From NCBI RefSeq assembly GCF_021018895.1, contig NC_079378.1, positions 11,343,501 to 11,407,500 of the forward strand: DNA of 64,000 nucleotides, read 5' to 3'. Below the pieces are notes generated by a model. That model made no database searches and was not told the DNA's origin. It saw only the letters and a program-made list of their open reading frames with translations. Below are positions 57,501 to 64,000 of this stretch, piece by piece. The translations under genes were made by a program, and so were the position numbers. Position 1 is the first letter of the stretch. Each line of letters starts with the position of its first letter. This DNA is from Seriola aureovittata. Taxonomy: Eukaryota > Chordata > Actinopteri > Carangiformes > Carangidae.

Positions 57501-58149
57501 TCCTAAGAAATGTCTACCACATCCGTAAGTCTCACAGACTAATTCAACTATTTAATTTAAATAGTGCAGATGTAAAAGCCCTCATGCCACTCCTGCTGCT
57601 GTGGGCCTGTTCAATGACTGCTCTTCTTACATTGTTTACATGGTTGAAATCTACAATCGCAGCATCAGGCTGGCTCACTCTGCTGTAATGAGAGGGCTCG
57701 GTGCCAATTAGGGTTTTTTTTTTTGTTTGTGATACTGCGGAAGACTTGTCCATAGCTCATTTCGGTTTCAGTGGACGGCTTGGTATTTGATGATTCATTC
57801 CTGGTGAGCTTAATTAGAAAGAAGGAGCGTGTATGAGAAGGAGAGAGGTAGGGAGGAGCAGCGTGAGAAAAGATGGGAGGAAGTCACAGATAAAATGAAT
57901 ATAGAAGTAGTAGTGAGTGAGGTATGATCACGAGTGCCACTCAAGATGAATTTAAGCATTAAGTTGCAATATGTGACCAGCAAACCATCTTACTGCATAT
58001 CAGCCAGCAAGTATTGGGCTAGGGTTGAGGACTATGTATAATGAGGGTTAGGTCCTCCAAATTAAAGGGCAAAACACATCTCATTAGTTCATGTTAGGGT
58101 AAGGGTTAAGCGGTTACTGATCTTACGGCCCTATATAATGTGAAGAAAG
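54598..58149. other. Intergenic DNA with possible non-coding conserved stretch
   Basis: No gene recognised. About 56690-57310 is more balanced in composition than its surroundings and contains GCAGGCCTGCCGGCCGGC and several homeodomain-like TAAT sites. It could be a regulatory element, but nothing in the sequence alone proves it. Confidence 0.3.
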
Positions 58150-59170
58150 TGATGTGACAACACTATGGTTAAAAGTTTGAAAAAAGTTTGGTTTATTTTT
58201 GGCACAAACATGACTCGGTTAGGTTTAGGGAAAGATCATGGTTTGGGTTAAAAGGACCACTTTGTTAAGGTTAGGGTCAGGTTGTCATGGTAACAGTATT
58301 ACAACTTGGTTAAAGTTGGGGAGAAACTGACATTGGCTGTCAATATGAAACAAGAAACAAACAGCAGCCTCCTGTGTTTAAGTCTGACTTCTTGTATGTA
58401 GCTCTACAGCAACACTGCCGCACATTGAGAGTCATAATCCCAACAGCTGAGGACTTTGCCACTTAAATGTAAACATATGTTGTTTCAGGGCATGTGCTGA
58501 CAGAGTGCTGAGTGATGCGGTCATATTTCTTTTAAGGAGGCTACAAATTTGACTCTGTTCACCCAGTATGCATGTAAAGACCCTCTAAAAGCCCAAAGTC
58601 AGCACTTAAACCGCAGTCACTGTTTTAATTGTGAAAAACAATCTGGTGGAAAACAGTTCCAATACAATAGAAGATGTTCTAGTCACCATATACTTACGGA
58701 CGGCAGTGTATGTGGAAACAATGTTGGGAGACTGTCCTGTAAAAAACAAGCCCACAGGTTGTCTGTGTAAGTAATTTATTTTACAGGTGACCTCTAGCGA
58801 CCACAGTAATTATGACTGGAGCAAAGGTGGAAGTCAGGTGACGTAGTATATAGAGCGACAAAGTCTGCGTGAGGAGGAGGTTAGGGTCGGTGGTTGTTAC
58901 ACAGAGACGCAGCTCCTTTGTAACCAACAGTCAAATTAGGTTTTTTGATCCATGACCGTTCCACAACCTTAACCCAACCCCCTAACCCATTATTGTAACC
59001 ATGACGACGAAGGTCCTCTACCCTTAAGGAAATACTTTTTGCAATCCAAACCATGTTCTTTTCCTAAACCTAACCAAGTAGTTTTTATGCCTAAACCGAA
59101 CCAGACCATGACGTTTCACAACCTTAACCACGTGTTCATTATTGTTACCATGACAAACAAGGTCTAATAC
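58150..59170. repeat. Fold-back repeat with long imperfect inverted arms
   Basis: The left arm (about 58190-58310) contains GGTTAGGTTTAGGGAAAGAT, CATGGTTTGGGTTAAAAGGA and GTCATGGTAACAGTA. The right arm (about 58940-59160) contains the reverse complement of related blocks (TTTTCCTAAACCTAACCAAG, AACCATGTTCTTTTCC, TTGTTACCATGAC). The arms enclose about 0.65 kb. CCTAAACCTAACCA-type DNA is frequent in percomorph genomes; I infer a non-autonomous DNA transposon. Confidence 0.55.
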
Positions 59171-62100
59171 TCCCAGTGCTGGTACACTGCTACGGGTTGT
59201 GTCCATGGGTAGGGGCAAACGATGGTCGTTTAGGTTGGAGATATTGTTGAATAGATACAAGACACTTTATCTAAAATGCACCTCATATTTATGCAGGTAC
59301 ATGTTGTGAATTATTACATTACAAAGTTTGTTACTCCATATGATTATGAAACTAACACTGCCTAGTGACGTTGTTATTCTGAGCAACTGTGGATATAATG
59401 AGGGGACATGCAGCAACATGTCTTTTTGCACAGCGCTGGTCAAAAAGCTGCAAAGACACCTACACCTCCAGGTCATAGTCCAGCCCTGTACACTTAATTG
59501 TACTAAACTGCACTCATTTTCTAATGTCCTGTCCCATGACAAATATATATAGTATAAACAGGTCTGCCACATCTCCAAAAGGAAATGCTGGGCCCCTGAT
59601 GAGATGTGTTCCTTTACAAAAAACTACATAATAGCAAGTCCCACCTACTCATGCTTCTTTATGTGCAGTTAGATTCAGGCATCAAAATGTATAGTATATT
59701 AATAATATTTCATAAAAAACAATGAAAAAAAAAATTCATTTAACTTATGGGTTAATTACGCACTTAATCTCTTTTGTTTCCATGTCAGCACACTGTCCTA
59801 ACAGTGAGAGAATATTTTATATTACTTCGATTGTTTCTCATATTAATGGACTGCACATGAAGATCCATTCACATCTGTTTGTTATTCCAACAACAGTAAG
59901 GCTGCAGCACCACATTAAATATTCATTGCTAGCATCTGGTCAGTGCGTGTGTGTGTGTGTGTGTGTGCGTGTGTGCATGTGTGGCCAGGAAACAGTCGTT
60001 CAGTTACATGTCCAAAGATGGATAGCTGTGTAAAGGTTGATTGTTATTCTTTCAGCAGTCTTCTCACCAGGTTGGCAAACTATAACCACACTGATTTATG
60101 AAGCAATTACTTTGGTCTGAAAATGACTGATATGTGAGATGAATAAATTTGACTACATTTATTCTTGCCTCCATTCTGACATTTACTGAGGCTTTTTTTC
60201 AGCCACAGTACTTCATACTTATACACTAACACACATGAAACTGATCACAACTTAGCAGCTTGACTGGCTAATGCTGAGCAGATAAGTCTGGCTTTGTGAG
60301 AAAAGAGAGAAGGGGACACATGCTCTTCAGAAAAAGAGGAGTATTTCCTCCGGTATCATCCTTTCCCCGTCAATTATTTGTAATCACATCAACTTGCTGA
60401 TGGTTTATGTGTACGTCTGCAGCATTCTTATGAGATAGCTTTGGGGCTGTGGCAGTCTTATGCTATGAAATCATCTGTTTTTCATTTCTGACTCAGCAAT
60501 ATTGCAACCACATAAATTAAGCTTCATCATTTCCCTGCAACTATTTGCTCCCCCATAGGGCGCTCCAGGCACAGCACTGGTAAATGGCACCATTGTTTCC
60601 CGCCTGTGTCATGCAGAAGAATTAACCATGTTCAACGCAGGGGACATAAAGCTATACCAACTGTTGTGTGAGCGGGGAAACCGAGTAAAGAACCTGTGTT
60701 TTTCTGTCAGTGCAGCAAAGATGCTAGCAGGCAGGCGCTGCTAGATTTTTCTGCAGCAGACTCCTGGACCTCAGTGAAAACAGTGGTGGTGATGCTAAAA
60801 AGAATTCTGGTAATACAATGATAAATGTGGGCTTTTGATTACAAATGAACTTAAACCTGAATGAATTGATTTTTGGCCACGTGAGTGCATCGCAAAAAGC
60901 TGTTCCCAACTCTGAGATAGTATTCGCTAACTGAGGGGAATGTGTTAGCAACCACTTGCCCTTTTACACATATCTGTCAGACATGTAGCAGCATTATATT
61001 ATAATTAATTTTGTGTGTTCACCAGCTAGTCACTAACTGCGTCTGTGGTTTGGTGCTGTACAGGTGGTGTACAGTGGGTTTATCAGAGGTTTTTCAGTGG
61101 AAACAGGATTGATGAGTTGTTAGAATGAACCAAACGGTGAAGACGTTGCCTTTGAAACCAAAACGATGAGCTGAAAGAGGCTAAAAAAGCTCTATAGAGC
61201 TGTAGTGGGTTGATAATTATCTGAGTTTGTCATTATGGCAACTCCTTTCACCTTACAAGTAGTAAACTAATCCACTGTTAATATTAAAATATTGCTTATC
61301 GCTGCTGTCAGCATTAATGTTGCTTTTAGTCATTCTGACCCTGATTTTTGTCTTGAAAAGTTTCTAGGTTTTTTCTATTGTCATAAATTTCTGCACCCAC
61401 TGTATCAGTCCTGAACTAACTATCAAATTTGGTAATGTGCGTGCACCAGTTAGGAAAAACTCTTTCTATTAACAATACATTTCTATCAGTAAAATTCTTA
61501 CTCATTTCATGAGAATAAATGTATTGGAGATTACAGGGTTTACTTGTTTGACAACATCAATAACCATCAGACTCTATTTACTACCAGTGAAGAAGCCTTT
61601 GTGCTTAGATGAGATCATTCTCCCAGACAGCAGAGATAATCCAGATGGAGGTAGACAGCTCATGATTACAGCACCGCTTGTCTTACCTGCTTCCCTCAGG
61701 TTCTTCTTGTCTACGCAAGGCAGAGGCAAAAATCAGACAGATTTGTGGGCATTTAAAAGGATTTCTTTAGATGCTGCCAAGGGTATGTCGAATGATGACC
61801 ATCCAGGGGGAAAAGAACAGAGAGATGGGAGCTCTCTGTAGTTTGACTCAGATTTATTGGCAACAGGCTTTGAAGAAGATACATATCCGAAATGTCAGCC
61901 CGTTCATCTGCTCAACAAATCTCCAGCGCAGACTTCAGCCCTCTCATCCTTTCTTGGTCTCTGGTTAGTCATCCTTTGATGTAGCCGTGGTAACAAGTAC
62001 AACGGCAGTCTGTACATATTGCTTGATGACACGTGGTGAAATAAGATTAGCTTTGTCTGTACAAATTACTGCATGGATATGTTTTTTTTTTTTAAGATCT

Positions 62101-62884
62101 TCCTAAAATTTTGTTGTGAAAATGTGGGATTATTGGGAGATAGGAAAGTGCTTATTTTCCACAAGCATGTCTAACGTGTCAGCATGTGACTGATTATGTG
62201 TCGGCTTATTTGCGTTTGTCTGAATCCAAAGTCCTGAGAGGAGGTTTGTAGGTTTGTGTACACTGAATTGATACACTCAGTGACTTTTGAGGGGCATCAT
62301 CTGACCCATATTCTCTCTCTTGTTTGTTTTCTTTTGTTCAAACAGTCTCACAGCCTGGATCATCGCCGTGCGCATCACTTTTCAGTTGTTTCGTCACAGC
62401 AGCTCATTGTGCAAAGTTCACAAGAGACGTTGAGAACAGTGTCACTCAGGGACGCGAGGATACCTGATGTTTAGATCCAGTGGGTTTGTCTGACTCGCAC
62501 TGAGTCAGATCTTCAGACAGAGCGCCACATGCCTGCAGTTGTCTGAAAGACAGATTCCCAGGAATGTCTATGAGATCATCCCCTCTGCAGAAGAAAACCT
62601 GTATGCTCTCGGTAATTGGCTGGGAAACTTAAAGAATCGAGAAGTGGGGCAAGGAGGATACGAGGACATCCCCTGACAAATGGGAGAGGTCTTTTCTGCC
62701 AGTGAAGTGTCCAGAAGATGTTAAAGATGATATACGGGCCTTACGGCCTTTTGCTTAAGACTCTGATCAGTGAGTTATTGACTGGCCTTAGTTTTTATTG
62801 GATGCCCAGATTATCCTCCAAAGACCTGAAGGCTGGAATATTTTGTGAGCCCCCGTCTATGTTTTCATTTCTTCATAGTCACGC
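59171..62884. other. Intergenic DNA, no confirmed gene
   Basis: Includes a GT microsatellite (59944-59980). There is a 61-codon open stretch at 60559-60743 bounded by TAG codons, and a good acceptor-like site at 62344 followed by about 40 open codons. None shows a recognisable protein. Confidence 0.4.
59944..59980. repeat. (GT)n microsatellite, imperfect
   Basis: GT units with GC and CA interruptions. Confidence 0.9.
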
Positions 62885-63190
62885 TTGTAGCTAGTGGCTC
62901 TTTGGATGGCAACGTTGGTCTGTTGGGTTTTTTTTTGGTGAAATGTCTTGACAACTGTCGGATGGATTGCCATGACATTTAGTAGCGTACACACATTCAT
63001 GTTCTCCACAGAATGAATTTTAATACCTTTAGGGATCCCCTGACGTTTCCTCCAGAACTTCATCCAGTACTTTGGTTTATGGCCAAATACTTGCAAAACT
63101 AATGACATTCCCAACAGCCTCAGCGGTACTTTGTGTTTAGTGCTGATTAGTGAATATTAGCATGCTAACTAGAACTAACTACAAGCAAGA
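62885..63190 (+). repeat. TGGATTGCCATGACATTTAG-type teleost repeat
   Basis: GTCGGATGGATTGCCATGAC, GGGATCCCCTGACGTTTCCT, AGTACTTTGGTTTATGGCCA, AATACTTGCAAAACTAATGA and CATTCCCAACAGCCTCAGC occur in the order of a repeat common in teleosts. A short related fragment is at 3596-3660. Confidence 0.65.
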
Positions 63191-63573
63191 ACTTTACCCT
63201 ATTACTTCCAAATTAATGGACTCATCAAACGCATCAAACTGCAAATTTCAGGCAATCACACATGGAGTAGTGTTTAGGCTATTAAATACATTTCTTAATA
63301 AACTATATCTAATATCAGGACTCAAGGCTAATTGATTCTAACATGCACTCTAATAGAAAATAGTGAAATGTAAATGTTTATGGTGCTGCTTGAGGTAGAT
63401 CCATTCAACGTTAATCAGACCTGCATTTTCCACCATGATCAGCAGGGAGCAAAAAGAAAACACCCCATTTCATTTAGAAAAACTTTTCATCACCCTTATA
63501 AAAAATGAATGAATAGCAAGAGAAGAAGGAAGAAGGAAAATAAAGGAAACAAAAGGGACACACGGACTCTCTC

Positions 63574-63574
63574 T

Positions 63575-63661
<87 letters not shown>
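63574..63661. repeat. (CA)n microsatellite, long
   Basis: About 44 CA units with one AA interruption. Long frames of repeated Val-Cys or His-Thr here are artefacts. Confidence 0.97.
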
Positions 63662-63662
<1 letters not shown>

Positions 63663-63729
63663 ACCCACCTATTCAGCTGATGATGGAATACACAGTATAA
63701 CTCACATTTATACCTGCTGTGTTGAACAA

Positions 63730-64000
63730 AACGCGGATTACTGTGACTCCCGCGGACAGCTCGGTCCCCTCCCACTCTGTACAGACCGGGTGCAGGGGGG
63801 CAGGACAAGCCGTCATCCCACGTCAGAGGCGGCTTCGTTATTTAAACTTGAATCAGGAGGGGAGGAAAGTTTTCACGGTCGGGACAGCGTTGCCTAGCAG
63901 CTGGGCAGAGGACTCACTCGCTCAGTTCACGTTGGCTCTCTTTACTGGTGTATCAAGGAACCGCGGACATTTGCCTTCTCAGTCAGCCTTGTCATCTGTC
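63730..64000 (+). promoter_or_regulatory. Putative promoter and 5' UTR of a downstream plus-strand gene
   Basis: The last 270 nt are richer in CG (GACTCCCGCGGACAGCTCGG, CACGGTCGGGACAGCG, GAACCGCGGAC) than anything nearby. A TATA-like TTATTTAAA lies at 63838-63846, which predicts a start near 63870. No coding start is seen before the window ends. Mammalian synteny places PDLIM4 divergently upstream of P4HA2, so pdlim4 is a reasonable guess; a bidirectional role for p4ha2 is also possible. Confidence 0.35.

Noticed and set aside
63470..63808. Val-Cys repeat frames near the right edge (also around 53.6 and 54.0 kb)
   Set aside because: Pure translations of CA/GT microsatellites.

Overview
The window is nuclear DNA from a vertebrate, almost certainly a percomorph-type teleost. 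The coding exons read as vertebrate SLC6A and P4HA2, the introns have GT-AG ends, CA/GT microsatellites are abundant, and the spaces between exons hold dispersed repeats of kinds familiar from teleost genomes. Nothing prokaryotic, viral or CRISPR-like is present. Most long open frames are chance frames or microsatellite translations.

Layout: (1) 367-10664, plus strand: ten 3' coding exons of an SLC6 neurotransmitter/osmolyte transporter of the GABA/betaine/taurine/creatine branch. The 5' exons (TM1-TM3) lie left of the window. (2) About 10.7-11.8 kb: its probable 3' UTR. (3) About 11.8-18.3 kb: intergenic DNA with two recognisable repeats. (4) 18585-35473, minus strand: the complete coding sequence of p4ha2, the alpha-2 catalytic subunit of collagen prolyl 4-hydroxylase, in 14 coding positions. 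One position is filled by either of two alternative exons (22515-22574 or 22378-22443), giving 534 or 536 residues. (5) 35.5-64 kb: a long stretch without a confirmed gene. It holds repeat copies, microsatellites, a promoter-like cluster with a weakly supported three-exon open structure (47.5-49.4 kb), an unexplained GC-rich open patch (50.2-50.7 kb), a fold-back element (58.1-59.2 kb), and a TATA-containing CpG-rich stretch at the right edge that may be the promoter of the next plus-strand gene.

The two genes are convergent and do not obviously act together: one is a sodium/chloride-coupled plasma-membrane transporter, the other an ER collagen-modifying enzyme. In mammals P4HA2 is followed on its 5' side by PDLIM4 in divergent orientation, so the right-edge promoter could belong to pdlim4; that is inference.

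The firmest observations of interest are the conserved pair of alternative p4ha2 exons separated by only 71 nt, an SLC6 exon whose polypyrimidine tract is replaced by a GT repeat, two histidines replacing a normally Tyr-Tyr pair in the SLC6 outer gate region, and several repeat families present in two to four copies. The 47.5-49.4 kb structure is the most speculative item.
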